The notes: generated by a model not told the origin, from the letters alone. A DNA stretch of 64,000 bases from Fimbriimonas sp. (GCA_031292555.1 JARLGV010000021.1:1-64000); one strand, 5' to 3'. Shown: positions 42,367 through 51,959, counted from the stretch's first letter. A program made the numbers and translations.

Positions 42367-44562
42367 TCAGCCCCCAAACCATCGGCCGATCTGCTGAACC
42401 GCCACGGCCGCGATATAGGCAAGCACCGTCATGTACGTGAACATGAAGAGGGGCCACTTCCATGAATTGGTTTCTCGCTTTACGGTGGCGAGCGTCGCCA
42501 TGCATTGCGCGCACAGGGCAAAGAAGACCATTAGGCCGACAGCTGTCCAAGGTGTAAATAGTGGTCGGCCGTCGGGCCAGGTCGCCTCATTCAGGGCCTT
42601 CGGAAGGTCCGGTGATTTTTCGTCGACGTCTCCTCCGAGCGAGAAGATGATGCCTAGTGAGGGAACGACGGTCTCACGGGCAGGAAACGCAGAAAGGATC
42701 GAGGTCGTGATCCGCCAATCAAATCCAGCCGGGACGAACGCCGGTTCGATTGCCTTACCGAAACGCCCCAGGATCGAGTTGGCCAACTGGGCGCGATCGA
42801 CCTCTTTGGCGACGTCGTCCTTGGGCGCCCCCGGATTTGAGCCCAGATAGTGTTGAACCACTCCCGCTCTTTGCTGGGTGGACAAACGCGGGAAGTAAGA
42901 CAGACCCCAGATCAGCACCGACATGAAAACGATGATCGTGCCGGCGGTCTTGACGAAGATCTTTGCTCGGAAGTACATCGCGATCCAAACGTCCCTCCAC
43001 CGCGGCCACTGGTAAGGCGGCAATTCCAGCAGGAAGGGCAGCCTCTTGCCCCGAATGACCTTTCGATTGAGGAACCAAACGATCGGGATCGCAACAACAA
43101 GGCCCAGCAAGTGCATCGCAAACAACGCGAAGCCCGCCCAGATCGGACCATATCGCGGTTGGATAAATGCACCTATCAAGAGCAGATAGACCGGAAGACG
43201 CGCACTACACGACATCAGCGGAGCAACTAGGATGGTCGCAAGCCGGCTGTTACGATCGGGCATAACGCGCGCGGCCATGATGCCCGGTATGGCACATGCA
43301 AAGCTGGACAGCAATGGAATGAACGCGCGCCCATTCAGACCGCACCAACCAAAGAGCCGATCCATCAAGAACGCCGCCCGTGACAGATAACCGGTACCCT
43401 CTAGCATCGCAATAAACATGAAGAGGATGAGGATCTGGGGCAAGAATACGAGCATTCCTCCGACGCCCCCAAGAACGCCATCCACGACTAGCGAACGTAC
43501 GACCGGCCACTGAGCGAGGTGGGGACCCACCATGTCCTTGAGCCAACCAAAGCTGGCAAGAATACCGTTCATCAGTGGCTGAGCAAACGTGTAGATCGAC
43601 TGAAACACGAGGTACATCACGGTCAGGAAGACGACCAAGCCAAACACGCGGTGGGTCAGCACTAGGTCGATTCGATCGGTGAGAGACAGGTTCCGGCTCG
43701 CCGTCGTCGACTCTCGAACCACCGCCCGTTTGACCATACTCGCCCACTGATAGCGGCTTGAGACCTCGAGTGCAGGCTTGATAACGCCCTCACGAGTGAG
43801 GCGTTCGCGCGCCTCTCGAAACGCATCCTGCATCTCTGGGAAGTCCTTCAAGAAGGTGTTGAACGGGTCTTCGGGATCGAGGAGTGCCTTCCGAATATCG
43901 GATTTCGTAAAGTCGATCCCCACACGAGCAACTCGCTCCCTCAGGGAAGCGACGCACGTCTCCAGCGCATCGGGAAACCCAATGTCGAAGACTGGAAATC
44001 TGGGACTGGCCAGATTCCTTTCGATCGCATCTTTAAGCTCCTGGAGCCCTTTGTCCCTATGACCCACCATCGGAACGACTTCGACGGCAAGCAAATTGGA
44101 CATCTTTGGCAGGTCAATGGACTGCCCCGACTGCTGGAGCCGATCGACCATCGTCAGCGCAACGACCATCGGGTTGCGCGCTTCGGCTAGCTGGCTGAAG
44201 AAGTAGAGATTGCGCTCAAGGTTCGTGGCATCAAGTACGCATACGAGCAAATCGGGACGTCGCGAGTTTGCGAGCGTTCCTTCAATTACTTCGACCGCCA
44301 CACGTTCGTCCTCAGACACCGCGTACATTGAGTAAAGACCGGGAACGTCAATGCATTCGACTGTTTGCGCATCGAGACGTAGAGCCCCTGAAACCTTCTC
44401 TACTGTGACGCCAGGATAGTTGCCGACCTTCTGATACGACCCAGTTAGGCTGTTAAAGAGCGTCGTCTTGCCGGCATTCGGATTGCCTACAAGCGCGATT
44501 AGGGGTTGGTCGCTATGGAGCTCGGATTTGGCCGACGGCTTATTCGACAGGTTCGACTTCAA
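42367..44562 (-). CDS. feoB: Ferrous iron transport protein B
   Basis: This 731-residue protein is the Fe(II) uptake channel with an N-terminal G domain: G1 GNPNAGKTT (residues 26-34), switch region VGNYPGVTVEK, G3 DVPGLYS. The G4 position reads LTMVDR where most members have N(M/L)xD, a Thr for Asn change that could weaken guanine specificity. The membrane part contains the two Gate motifs (MLVFLPQILILFMFIAMLEGTGYLSRAAFLMDR and the later gate), with the conserved Cys in SCSARLPVYLLL. The TTG at 44562 is taken as start because homologues begin close to the G1 motif. It overlaps feoA by 23 bases and is coupled to it. Confidence 0.96.
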   Translation of the reverse strand: MKSNLSNKPSAKSELHSDQPLIALVGNPNAGKTTLFNSLTGSYQKVGNYPGVTVEKVSGALRLDAQTVECIDVPGLYSMYAVSEDERVAVEVIEGTLANSRRPDLLVCVLDATNLERNLYFFSQLAEARNPMVVALTMVDRLQQSGQSIDLPKMSNLLAVEVVPMVGHRDKGLQELKDAIERNLASPRFPVFDIGFPDALETCVASLRERVARVGIDFTKSDIRKALLDPEDPFNTFLKDFPEMQDAFREARERLTREGVIKPALEVSSRYQWASMVKRAVVRESTTASRNLSLTDRIDLVLTHRVFGLVVFLTVMYLVFQSIYTFAQPLMNGILASFGWLKDMVGPHLAQWPVVRSLVVDGVLGGVGGMLVFLPQILILFMFIAMLEGTGYLSRAAFLMDRLFGWCGLNGRAFIPLLSSFACAIPGIMAARVMPDRNSRLATILVAPLMSCSARLPVYLLLIGAFIQPRYGPIWAGFALFAMHLLGLVVAIPIVWFLNRKVIRGKRLPFLLELPPYQWPRWRDVWIAMYFRAKIFVKTAGTIIVFMSVLIWGLSYFPRLSTQQRAGVVQHYLGSNPGAPKDDVAKEVDRAQLANSILGRFGKAIEPAFVPAGFDWRITTSILSAFPARETVVPSLGIIFSLGGDVDEKSPDLPKALNEATWPDGRPLFTPWTAVGLMVFFALCAQCMATLATVKRETNSWKWPLFMFTYMTVLAYIAAVAVQQIGRWFGG

Positions 44563-44767
44563 GGCCTTTGGTCTCGTTCTTGCGGAGGCACAAGCGATAG
44601 CCACGAAGGTCGATTTCCACTGGATCACCGAACGGCGCCACTTTGACGACTCGGAATGTAGTCCCTTCGGTCAGACCCATTTCAAGGAGCCGATGCATCT
44701 CTCCGGAATCCGACGATACACGCGTGACACGAGCGTTCATTCCCTTCTTTAGTGCGTTAAAACTCAT
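44540..44767 (-). CDS. feoA: Ferrous iron transport protein A
   Basis: The 75-residue protein is an SH3-like FeoA with the typical phrases GEMHRLLEMGLTEGTTFRVVKVAPFGDPVEIDLRGYRLCLRKNE. It works with FeoB at the cytoplasmic side of the membrane. The length is normal. GGAG lies upstream of the ATG. No FeoC follows. The gene is first in the feoAB operon. An inverted repeat lies about 55 bases upstream. Confidence 0.95.
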   Translation of the reverse strand: MSFNALKKGMNARVTRVSSDSGEMHRLLEMGLTEGTTFRVVKVAPFGDPVEIDLRGYRLCLRKNETKGLEVEPVE

Positions 44768-44820
44768 CTCGCGCGCTCCGTAGCTTGGCCTATTTCTAAT
44801 CTACCCAAAAACGTATATTT

Positions 44821-44837
44821 TGATTCGTCAAAAATCA
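44821..44837. promoter_or_regulatory. Inverted repeat upstream of feoAB
   Basis: TGATT and AATCA arms flank a seven-base core. On the minus strand the core contains TTGACG, a possible -35 box. It lies about 55 bases before the feoA ATG and could be a metal-regulator site, but no Fur or DtxR consensus is clear. Confidence 0.3.
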
Positions 44838-44985
44838 TCTTTGCATTCCATATTTATCTGAAGGCCAAAGAGAGGGTCAGCGGGTGGGACTATTGGAGGT
44901 GGCCTATTGATTCTAGGACTGTAAGCCTTTTCGTAAGTTGCATCCTATTCACACGCAATATTTGGAAATTCTAGATTCTTGTGAC

Positions 44986-47109
44986 ATGCTCGATTGGAGT
45001 CGCTTGCCAAACCCTGGCAACATATGGCGATCCTCAAGCCGTCCTTGGGTTGTGCTTACGTTCATTGCTGCTGTCGTCGTTGCGCGAATGCCCTCTTCCG
45101 TCACCTGCGTAACGCGTGGCGAAACTGTCGGCGCTTTGCTACGCGAGGTTGCACAAGCCACCGGTGTAGCCATGGAAGCGGCTCCTCAAACGAAAGGGGA
45201 CATCGTGATCGTGCGGGTCAAGGACGTTCCGGTCAAGCAATTCCAAGAGCGGCTTGCATGGGCGATCGGAGCCCAATGGCGCCAAGATCACGGAATCGAA
45301 CGATTGGTCCGGCCGCCCGCGATGGAACGAGCACAGATCATAGATGAGCGAAAACTGAGGCTTGAGGAAGTTACCTCCGGAGTCATCTCCCTTCGACAAC
45401 GACTGGCAGCTCAGGCTGAGTTCACCGAACAGTCGGCAAAGACCCTCGCGGCCCAGGCTACCGCCGTTTGGGACAAGTACAAGGGTCACACTGGTGATTC
45501 GCCGGGACTCGAGGCGGTCATGTCCTTGGAGCCGCGCAGTCCAGGCGGAAGGCTCGCAGTCGCTGCATTATGTGGCCTAAGCGCAGAGCAGATCGCGGAC
45601 GTAGATTCGGGTGGTCGAATTGTGTACTCGATGCAGCCAACTGCAGTGCAACGCCGAGCCCCTGACTCCCTGCTGCCCGCCGTTCAGCGATACATCGCTG
45701 AGCAGCAGCTATACGTAGCCGAGCTAAAACGCCGGCCTGAAACGGACCGGTGGGCCCAGACCTCCAGCGCCCTCCTCAGCCGCGAAGCTCCTGAGGCGAC
45801 TGGAAGCATCTACTTCTCGACGGAGAGGTCGCCCTACAATGGGAGTCTGACCGTTCGAATGAGCCTCGTTCGCCCCGACGGTTCGATTTCGAATGACATC
45901 ACGACGCTGATCGACCTGCCTTCACCTAAGCCCAAGGCTGCAGAGGAAGCGAAGGGAACGATTGCCCTCTCCGAACAATCAAAACTCCTCTTCAAAGCTC
46001 TCAAGAAGCTGCAAGACGGCAAGAGCCTATTCGTCGACAAAGATGTCGAGGAAGCGTTAAGCCACCCAGAGAAGATAGACCCGCTTTCCTACACCGTCGC
46101 CGACGGCATTCTTGGCCTGGCAGGGAGTAACAACGCTATCGCTTGCCTGCCAGATGACGGATTTATGAACACCCTGTTCGGCGTCGAGACGCCGGAAAAC
46201 AACATTGACGCCACGAAGTTCGCACAATGGCTGGACAGCGAGTGCTCGGTGAATCGCATGGACGGGTGGTTCGCCGCTCGACCTCTTCGGTTGCCGACAT
46301 CCCGTAAAGAACGAGTCGACCGCGACGTAGTCGGCGCGTTCTTACGGGCTGCGCAGAAGAGCGACGGGGCGAGTCTGGAAGACATGGCAGAGTTCGCCGG
46401 CAAAATCCCCATCAACTACAACGACACCATCGTCCCGTTTCTGGCCTTCTTTACCTATCCTGAGTTGAATGCCGGTATCAGCGACCGGAACATCGAACTG
46501 CTGCGAGTATACGGACGCCTGACACTTGAACAGAGGGCTCAACTTCAGAGTCAGCGTCCGATCACAGTGGATGCCTTATCGCCGGAATCGCTGGCCGACC
46601 TTTCCTATCTCGCCTATCGAGCCGACTCGCCCGTTAGCATCTCGATTCGCGATGCCGGTCCGGTCTACAGGCGCACGATCAACGAGGAGATCACCTACGC
46701 TCTGCCGAACGGAATCCCAAGAAAGGCAACCTTGGGCCTTTCAGGACATTCCGAAGAGGCCGTTCTCATGGATGGTGGGTCATCAACCTTCTCGCCCTAT
46801 ACGCCAATGACCGCCGGGAGCCTTGGGTATGCGCGAGCGAGGGCAGCCATGTCGGATCCCAGCGACAAGCGCGAACAGTTGCACACCGAGAAGTTTCGTT
46901 TGGGACACACCCGCCAACTCAACTTCGAGCTGCAGCTAACGGAATCAGTGTCGGTGACTGCCAACTTCCATGAAAGCAAGTTCCCGCGCTCAGCGGAATC
47001 GGTTCCGTTCGATCAACTTCCAGCCTCTTTTCGTCAAGCAGTCGCAGCCGCTGAAAAGCAGGCAATGAGCCGGCCCGGGCCCGGAGTTCGAAAGCAGCCC
47101 CCTCCCTAG
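44986..47109 (+). CDS. Large exported protein with STN-like N-terminus, unknown function
   Basis: About 707 residues from the ATG at 44986. It has one hydrophobic segment (WVVLTFIAAVVVARM, about residues 21-35), likely a signal. The next 80 residues (GETVGALLREVAQATGVAMEAAPQTKGDIVIVRVKDVPVKQFQERLAWAIGAQW in outline) look like the short domain at the start of secretins and TonB-linked receptors. No beta-barrel follows. The rest is charged, helical and mixed, with no recognised motif. TAGATT lies eight bases before the ATG, which supports this start over a TTG at 44938. It ends 130 bases before blaI. The function is not known. Confidence 0.7.
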   Translation: MLDWSRLPNPGNIWRSSSRPWVVLTFIAAVVVARMPSSVTCVTRGETVGALLREVAQATGVAMEAAPQTKGDIVIVRVKDVPVKQFQERLAWAIGAQWRQDHGIERLVRPPAMERAQIIDERKLRLEEVTSGVISLRQRLAAQAEFTEQSAKTLAAQATAVWDKYKGHTGDSPGLEAVMSLEPRSPGGRLAVAALCGLSAEQIADVDSGGRIVYSMQPTAVQRRAPDSLLPAVQRYIAEQQLYVAELKRRPETDRWAQTSSALLSREAPEATGSIYFSTERSPYNGSLTVRMSLVRPDGSISNDITTLIDLPSPKPKAAEEAKGTIALSEQSKLLFKALKKLQDGKSLFVDKDVEEALSHPEKIDPLSYTVADGILGLAGSNNAIACLPDDGFMNTLFGVETPENNIDATKFAQWLDSECSVNRMDGWFAARPLRLPTSRKERVDRDVVGAFLRAAQKSDGASLEDMAEFAGKIPINYNDTIVPFLAFFTYPELNAGISDRNIELLRVYGRLTLEQRAQLQSQRPITVDALSPESLADLSYLAYRADSPVSISIRDAGPVYRRTINEEITYALPNGIPRKATLGLSGHSEEAVLMDGGSSTFSPYTPMTAGSLGYARARAAMSDPSDKREQLHTEKFRLGHTRQLNFELQLTESVSVTANFHESKFPRSAESVPFDQLPASFRQAVAAAEKQAMSRPGPGVRKQPPP

Positions 47110-47182
47110 GAAGTCGCCGCTGCCCTGTATTGCGCCCCCTTGCAGACGCAGAAGGCCACCAAACTGGATTTGTCGACAAAAG

Positions 47183-47198
47183 TGCCAGTTTTTTGGCT
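47183..47198. promoter_or_regulatory. Probable BlaI operator 1
   Basis: TGCCAG...TGGCT, an imperfect palindrome with the same half-site as the perfect copy at 47226. It lies just upstream of the putative -10. Confidence 0.5.
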
Positions 47199-47211
47199 CT
47201 TTTGCTTGGCA

Positions 47212-47217
47212 TATGAT
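47212..47217 (+). promoter_or_regulatory. Putative -10 element of blaI
   Basis: TATGAT lies between the two palindromes, with a T-run 17 bases upstream and no consensus -35. Confidence 0.4.
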
Positions 47218-47225
47218 GGAAGTTG

Positions 47226-47241
47226 TGCCAGAATTCTGGCA
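47226..47241. promoter_or_regulatory. Probable BlaI operator 2 overlapping the start codon
   Basis: TGCCAGAATTCTGGCA is a perfect 16-base palindrome whose last base is the A of the BlaI ATG. Binding here would block the start region of blaI-blaR1. Confidence 0.65.
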
Positions 47242-47627
47242 TGTTTGAAGAAGGCGCAGATCTCAGCCGACGCGAGCGGCAGATTATGGAGACCCTCTAC
47301 CGCCTCGGGAGGGCATCCGCCATCGAGATTCGAGACGCGATGCCGAATCCACCGACGTACACTGCGGTCCGAACGCACTTGGCCTTGCTCCACGACAAGG
47401 GATTCATCCGGCATGAGAAGCGGGGCGCAAGGCACATTTACGAGCCCGTCGTGCCTCATCACGAGATGGCCAGGAACGTAATCTCTGGAGTAGTCGAAAC
47501 TTTCTTCGGCGGCTCGATCGAACGAGTGGTCGCCACTTTGATCGAACCGGGTTCTGGTGACCTGTCCGACGATCAGCTTGATCGGTTGGGTCAGTTGATC
47601 GAGGAAGCGAAGAGACAAGGACGATGA
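47241..47627 (+). CDS. BlaI/MecI family transcriptional repressor
   Basis: From the ATG at 47241 the protein has 128 residues, the usual length. The winged helix is SRRERQIMETLYRLGRASAIEIRDAM, then TYTAVRTHLALLHDKGFIRHEKRGARHIYEPVV, close to the Penicillinase_R family. The C-terminal helices serve for dimerisation. It sits in front of an M56 metallopeptidase gene with ATGA overlap, the classic BlaI-BlaR1 arrangement, and its own promoter carries two palindromes. Control is probably autoregulatory, with the repressor removed by proteolysis. A TTG at 47223 is an alternative start. Confidence 0.93.
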   Translation: MFEEGADLSRRERQIMETLYRLGRASAIEIRDAMPNPPTYTAVRTHLALLHDKGFIRHEKRGARHIYEPVVPHHEMARNVISGVVETFFGGSIERVVATLIEPGSGDLSDDQLDRLGQLIEEAKRQGR

Positions 47628-49153
47628 GATATCCGGCCCATTTCGACACGATTTTGTGGATCGTCGAAGTACTGATCAAGTCCTCGGCGGCGATAGGTAT
47701 AGCTGCCCTCGTGGCTTCGCGGCTAAGAAAGCGGTTTCCTTCGGCGAGCCATTTGGCATGGGTGTTGGGCTTCGCCGCCGCCGTTGCCCTTCCCGTGTTT
47801 TCGGCTGTATCGCCTGACTTAGCGATCTATAGAATTGATTCCAGTTTGTTCTCAGCCCTAAAGCCCCAAACCACCGATACGGCGGTCACTCCGGCGAGTC
47901 AGAGTAATGGCGTTCAGACTACGCCAGTGCAACCAACCACAACCCAGGCTCCCTTTGGCGGCGCAATCGGCACCAAACTTCTGAACAATGGAGATTGGCC
48001 CCTTTGGCTGGCCCTGGGTGCTGGGATTTGGGTTCTGGGAGCCTTGGCATTCCTAGTTAGGGTTCTCGTTGGGCTCCATTGCCTTCGAGTCGTTAGGAAA
48101 TATGGAACTCGGCCGATCGAATCCGATGCCCTTGCCGATCGCATCGACCACCTTAGCAGTTCCGCGAAGGTGAGTCGGGGCTGGGACCTCCGAATCGGCG
48201 CCACGCCAGAACTACTGCTGCCCATGACATGGGGAGCAGTGCGTCCGACAGTCGTTCTGCCCTTGGGAGCCGAAGAGTGGCCGGACATGCAATTTGAGGC
48301 AGTGATGCTTCATGAACTCGCCCACGTGCGCCGATTCGATTTTGCGAGCCAAACATTCGCTCAATTGGTCTGCGCCCTTTACTGGTTCAACCCGATCGTA
48401 TGGTGTGGCGCGCGCGCCATGCGATCGGATGCTGAGCTTGCTGCCGACGAGGCCGTCCTTCGGACGGGCCTCAAGCCCTCGGACTACGCGTCCGAGCTTC
48501 TCAAGCTGGCGTCTCGTCTAGGGGGACGGAAGCAAGCATTCGCTTATGTAGGAACTCCCGCAATGAACAACTCAAAAATAGAAACCCGCCTTCTATCCGT
48601 TCTCAGCTATCCGGGCGACCGTCGGGGTATGTCCTCGATTCAGGTTCTTGCCCTGTGCGCGGTTGCTTTGGCCGCAATCCCCGCGTTCGCGGGGCTCCAT
48701 GCTCGAATTCAGGACCCGACCTCACCCACCTCGGCGCCGAGGAATGAGCAAGACGAAGCGATCTGGCGCCTTAAGCAGACGGCTCTTGCCACGATAATGT
48801 ATGCCAGCGACTACGACGACCAGCTCCCATACGTGCAGAGGACGTCGTCCGCCGTGGCTGTGCTGATGCCCTACGCCAAATCGCATATGATCTTCGAGTC
48901 TCCGTCGAAGGGTGGGCAGTTCCTGTTCAACATGAACCTCGCCGGCGTGTCGCTCTCCAACATCACGGAGCCGGCATCCACGCCTTTGTGGATGAACGTC
49001 GTGCCGAAATCCCAATCGCCCATGGTCGTCGCGTTCGCCGACGGTCACGTCAAGGCTACGCCTTTGAAGACGGTCAAGGAAGCGGCTGCCCGCAAGTTCC
49101 GCCGGATCGAAGGCATGAAGCCGCTGCCGGCTGACTACCCACCCAAATCCTAA
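47624..49153 (+). CDS. BlaR1-type M56 metallopeptidase fused to a pseudopilin-like sensor
   Basis: The 509-residue protein has N-terminal helices (about residues 12-35, 44-60 and 120-142). The M56 peptidase motif HELAH (residues 230-234) comes next, followed by AELAADEAVL. Another helix lies at about residues 335-350 (VLALCAVALAAIPAFAG). In BlaR1 a penicillin-binding sensor would follow. Here there is instead a 140-residue domain with WRLKQTALATIMYASDYDDQLPY and MVVAFADGHVKATP, typical of the pseudopilin/DUF1559-type C-termini of Armatimonadota and Planctomycetota. The signal sensed is thus not a beta-lactam in the BlaR1 manner. It would cleave the BlaI repressor upstream. Confidence 0.9.
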   Translation: MRYPAHFDTILWIVEVLIKSSAAIGIAALVASRLRKRFPSASHLAWVLGFAAAVALPVFSAVSPDLAIYRIDSSLFSALKPQTTDTAVTPASQSNGVQTTPVQPTTTQAPFGGAIGTKLLNNGDWPLWLALGAGIWVLGALAFLVRVLVGLHCLRVVRKYGTRPIESDALADRIDHLSSSAKVSRGWDLRIGATPELLLPMTWGAVRPTVVLPLGAEEWPDMQFEAVMLHELAHVRRFDFASQTFAQLVCALYWFNPIVWCGARAMRSDAELAADEAVLRTGLKPSDYASELLKLASRLGGRKQAFAYVGTPAMNNSKIETRLLSVLSYPGDRRGMSSIQVLALCAVALAAIPAFAGLHARIQDPTSPTSAPRNEQDEAIWRLKQTALATIMYASDYDDQLPYVQRTSSAVAVLMPYAKSHMIFESPSKGGQFLFNMNLAGVSLSNITEPASTPLWMNVVPKSQSPMVVAFADGHVKATPLKTVKEAAARKFRRIEGMKPLPADYPPKS

Positions 49154-49217
49154 GACCCGCCCACACGGGCAGGATCTGATGAGTCGAGTCGTCAGAGCGT
49201 ACACTGGGGGAGACTCA

Positions 49218-51956
49218 ATGAAGACTCCCCTAGCGATCGGCGCCCTGCTTCTTACCACTACCGCACTTGCCGGAGCAAGTTCGCTTACCACCGTTTTGAG
49301 GGAACGCGATGGGATCAGGGTCACGATGCCCAACGGCGTCCTTTGGCTTCAAGCCCTGACGCCTGGCTCCTTTCGAGTGCGCTTCAGCCCAAGTGGGACG
49401 TTTCGTGCCCAAAGGGTTCCTACTGTGGTCACCAACGGCACCAGCCCCCTGATCCGGTTGATCGTGAACCAGCACAAAGCCGCCATTGCGACGGACGAGG
49501 CCACCGCGACCGCTGATCTGAGTACGGGAACAGTGTCTTTCGCTTCGCACGATGGCCGCCAATTTCTTTCGGAGGGGACAGGCGCCAGGCGCCTTAGCCC
49601 GATTACACTTGACGGTCCGGTCAAAGTGGCTTCGTACCGTGCCGAACAGCGATTCACAATCAGCCGCGACGAAGGCATCTACGGACTGGGACAGCATCAG
49701 GACGGCTTCCTCGATTACCGAGGAACGACCGTCCATTTGGAGCAGCAGAACAAGGAGATCGCGATTCCCTACATCGTCTCCAGCCGAGGTTACGGACTCC
49801 TGTGGAACAACCCTGCATACACGACGGTCGGAGTCGCCGCTACAGAAGGCTCAGTACCTGCGAGTCAACTCCTCGACGATGAGGGCATACCGGGCGGACT
49901 TACGGGGCACTATTACGTAGGAGAGCATTTCGAGACATTGGCGGCGAAAAGAAAGGATAGCCAGTTTGCGTTCGATTGGACCCCAGCCCCGCCGATTGGG
50001 TTGCCGCACGATCACTATAGTGTCCGATGGACGGGGTGGATACAAGCCAAGGAGGCAGGTTCCTATGTTTTCAAGACGACTTCGGACGACGGAGTGAGGC
50101 TCTGGGTAGACGACAAACAGGTCATCGATAACTGGACTGTTCATCCACCCTTTCTGAATATTGGCAAGCTACGCTTCAAGGCTGGGACCAGGCACTCAAT
50201 ACGGCTCGAGTATTTTCAGGCAGCGGGCGGAGCAGCCCTGCAGTTCGGGTGCGGCATCGAGAAGCCATCGAACACCCTACGATGGACCTCTGACGCATCG
50301 GACGGAATCGACTACCTCGTGTTTTACGGTCCGTCTCTGGACAAGGTAACGACCGAATACCGCCAGGCTACCGGACAGGCGCCTTTGATTCCCAAGTGGG
50401 CTCTTGGCTACTGGCAAAGCAAGGAACGGTACAACTCGCAACAGGACTGGAACGACGTTGCCCGCGAATACCGTGCGCGCAAGCATCCGATCGACAATAT
50501 CGTTCAGGACTGGTTTTACTGGGATCCGGCTCCTTGGGGATCCCACAAGCTTGACCCAAACCGATACCCAAATCCTCGGCAAGGCATATCCGATCTACAT
50601 GACCGATTCCACGTCCATTTCATGATCTCTGTTTGGGGCAAGTTCAATCCGGGTAATGCGTCAAATCCGGATGCGAACTACGAGGCGATGAAGTTACATG
50701 AGTACTTGTATCCGGCCCGAGTTTCGGGCGACCGATATTACGATGCATTCAATCCGGGAGCGAGGCGTCTCTACTGGGAGCAGCTTCGCGACGAGTTGTT
50801 CGACTTCGGAGTAGACGCCTGGTGGCTCGATGCCTCGGAACCCGAATTGGATATGAATGGATTCCGGTCGGTCCAAACGGCAGCCGGTCTCGGCGCCCAA
50901 GTCCTCAACGGTTGGCCGCTTTTGCATACAACCGGAGTGTCCGATGGCCAACTGCGTTCCGCCCCAAACAAGCGGACCTTCATCCTGACTCGGTCGGCCT
51001 ATGCCGGTCAACAGCGGACGGGCGCGGCTTGCTGGTCAGGCGACATCGACGCGACTTGGCAGGTATATGCCAACCAGATTCCGGCCGGGTTGAACTTCTG
51101 CCTTTCTGGCATTCCCTATTGGACAACCGACATCGGCGCCTTCTTCGTCTCTCACCAAACCTATCCGAGCGGTCCGTCCGACCCCAAGTTTCGCGAGTTA
51201 TTTACGCGGTGGTTTCAATACGGTGCTTTCTGTCCGATATTTCGAGTCCACGGGACCGATTTCCCTAAGGAGATGTGGCGGTTTGGGCCAGAAACCGAGA
51301 AAATCCTCAACGATTACGACGAGTTACGATATCGTTTGATGCCGTACATTTACTCACAGGCATGGCAAGTAACCGCACATGGAGGGACATTGATGCGCGC
51401 CCTCGTCATGGACTTCCCCAACGATGCCATGGCCCGAGAGTGCAAGGACGAATTTCTCTTTGGCCCTTCGCTACTCATTTGTCCTGTGATCCAGCCCGGT
51501 GCGCGGAGTCGATCCGTCTATCTTCCGGCAGAAGGCGATTGGTACGACTTCTGGACCGGTCGCTCTTATTCTGGTGGTAGAACCATCATTGCGGCGGCGC
51601 CGATCGAACGCATGCCGATTTTCGTCCGAGGCGGCTCCATATTGCCGTTAGGGCCGGTCATGCAGTACATCGACGAAGCCCATCCCGACCCGATCGAGCT
51701 ACGCATCTATCCGGGCCGACATGGCGCCATCGACCTTTACGAGGACAACGGGTCCGACAACGCATACCGCCTAGGAAAGAGGGCAATCATTCCAATCTCC
51801 TGGGAGGACCGGGCGAAGACGCTAACTATCGGCAAGCGACATGGGGCTTTCGCAGAAATGCTCCAGAAACGCACATTCGAAGTTTCCCTAATCGGGAGAA
51901 CACCTAGAACGAAGACCTTGGTCTACGCCGGAGCCAATATTCGCACCGGACTGTAG
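49218..51956 (+). CDS. Secreted GH31 glycosidase with inserted PA14 domain
   Basis: The 912-residue protein has a signal peptide (TPLAIGALLLTTTALAGAS) and the glycoside hydrolase family 31 core of alpha-glucosidase/alpha-xylosidase type. The N-terminal beta domain reads LRERDGIRVTMPNG and later YGLGQHQDGFLDYRG. The barrel has the nucleophile Asp538 in WWLDASEPE and the acid/base region with RSAYAGQQRTGAACWSGDI. Between about residues 226 and 350 a PA14 domain is inserted (HYSVRWTGWIQAKEAGSYVF, DDGVRLWVDDKQVIDNW), probably to bind glycans. This layout is typical of xyloglucan-side-chain xylosidases. GGGGGAG precedes the ATG. It is convergent with a LolA-like gene three bases away. Confidence 0.95.
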   Translation: MKTPLAIGALLLTTTALAGASSLTTVLRERDGIRVTMPNGVLWLQALTPGSFRVRFSPSGTFRAQRVPTVVTNGTSPLIRLIVNQHKAAIATDEATATADLSTGTVSFASHDGRQFLSEGTGARRLSPITLDGPVKVASYRAEQRFTISRDEGIYGLGQHQDGFLDYRGTTVHLEQQNKEIAIPYIVSSRGYGLLWNNPAYTTVGVAATEGSVPASQLLDDEGIPGGLTGHYYVGEHFETLAAKRKDSQFAFDWTPAPPIGLPHDHYSVRWTGWIQAKEAGSYVFKTTSDDGVRLWVDDKQVIDNWTVHPPFLNIGKLRFKAGTRHSIRLEYFQAAGGAALQFGCGIEKPSNTLRWTSDASDGIDYLVFYGPSLDKVTTEYRQATGQAPLIPKWALGYWQSKERYNSQQDWNDVAREYRARKHPIDNIVQDWFYWDPAPWGSHKLDPNRYPNPRQGISDLHDRFHVHFMISVWGKFNPGNASNPDANYEAMKLHEYLYPARVSGDRYYDAFNPGARRLYWEQLRDELFDFGVDAWWLDASEPELDMNGFRSVQTAAGLGAQVLNGWPLLHTTGVSDGQLRSAPNKRTFILTRSAYAGQQRTGAACWSGDIDATWQVYANQIPAGLNFCLSGIPYWTTDIGAFFVSHQTYPSGPSDPKFRELFTRWFQYGAFCPIFRVHGTDFPKEMWRFGPETEKILNDYDELRYRLMPYIYSQAWQVTAHGGTLMRALVMDFPNDAMARECKDEFLFGPSLLICPVIQPGARSRSVYLPAEGDWYDFWTGRSYSGGRTIIAAAPIERMPIFVRGGSILPLGPVMQYIDEAHPDPIELRIYPGRHGAIDLYEDNGSDNAYRLGKRAIIPISWEDRAKTLTIGKRHGAFAEMLQKRTFEVSLIGRTPRTKTLVYAGANIRTGL

Positions 51957-51959
51957 CAG

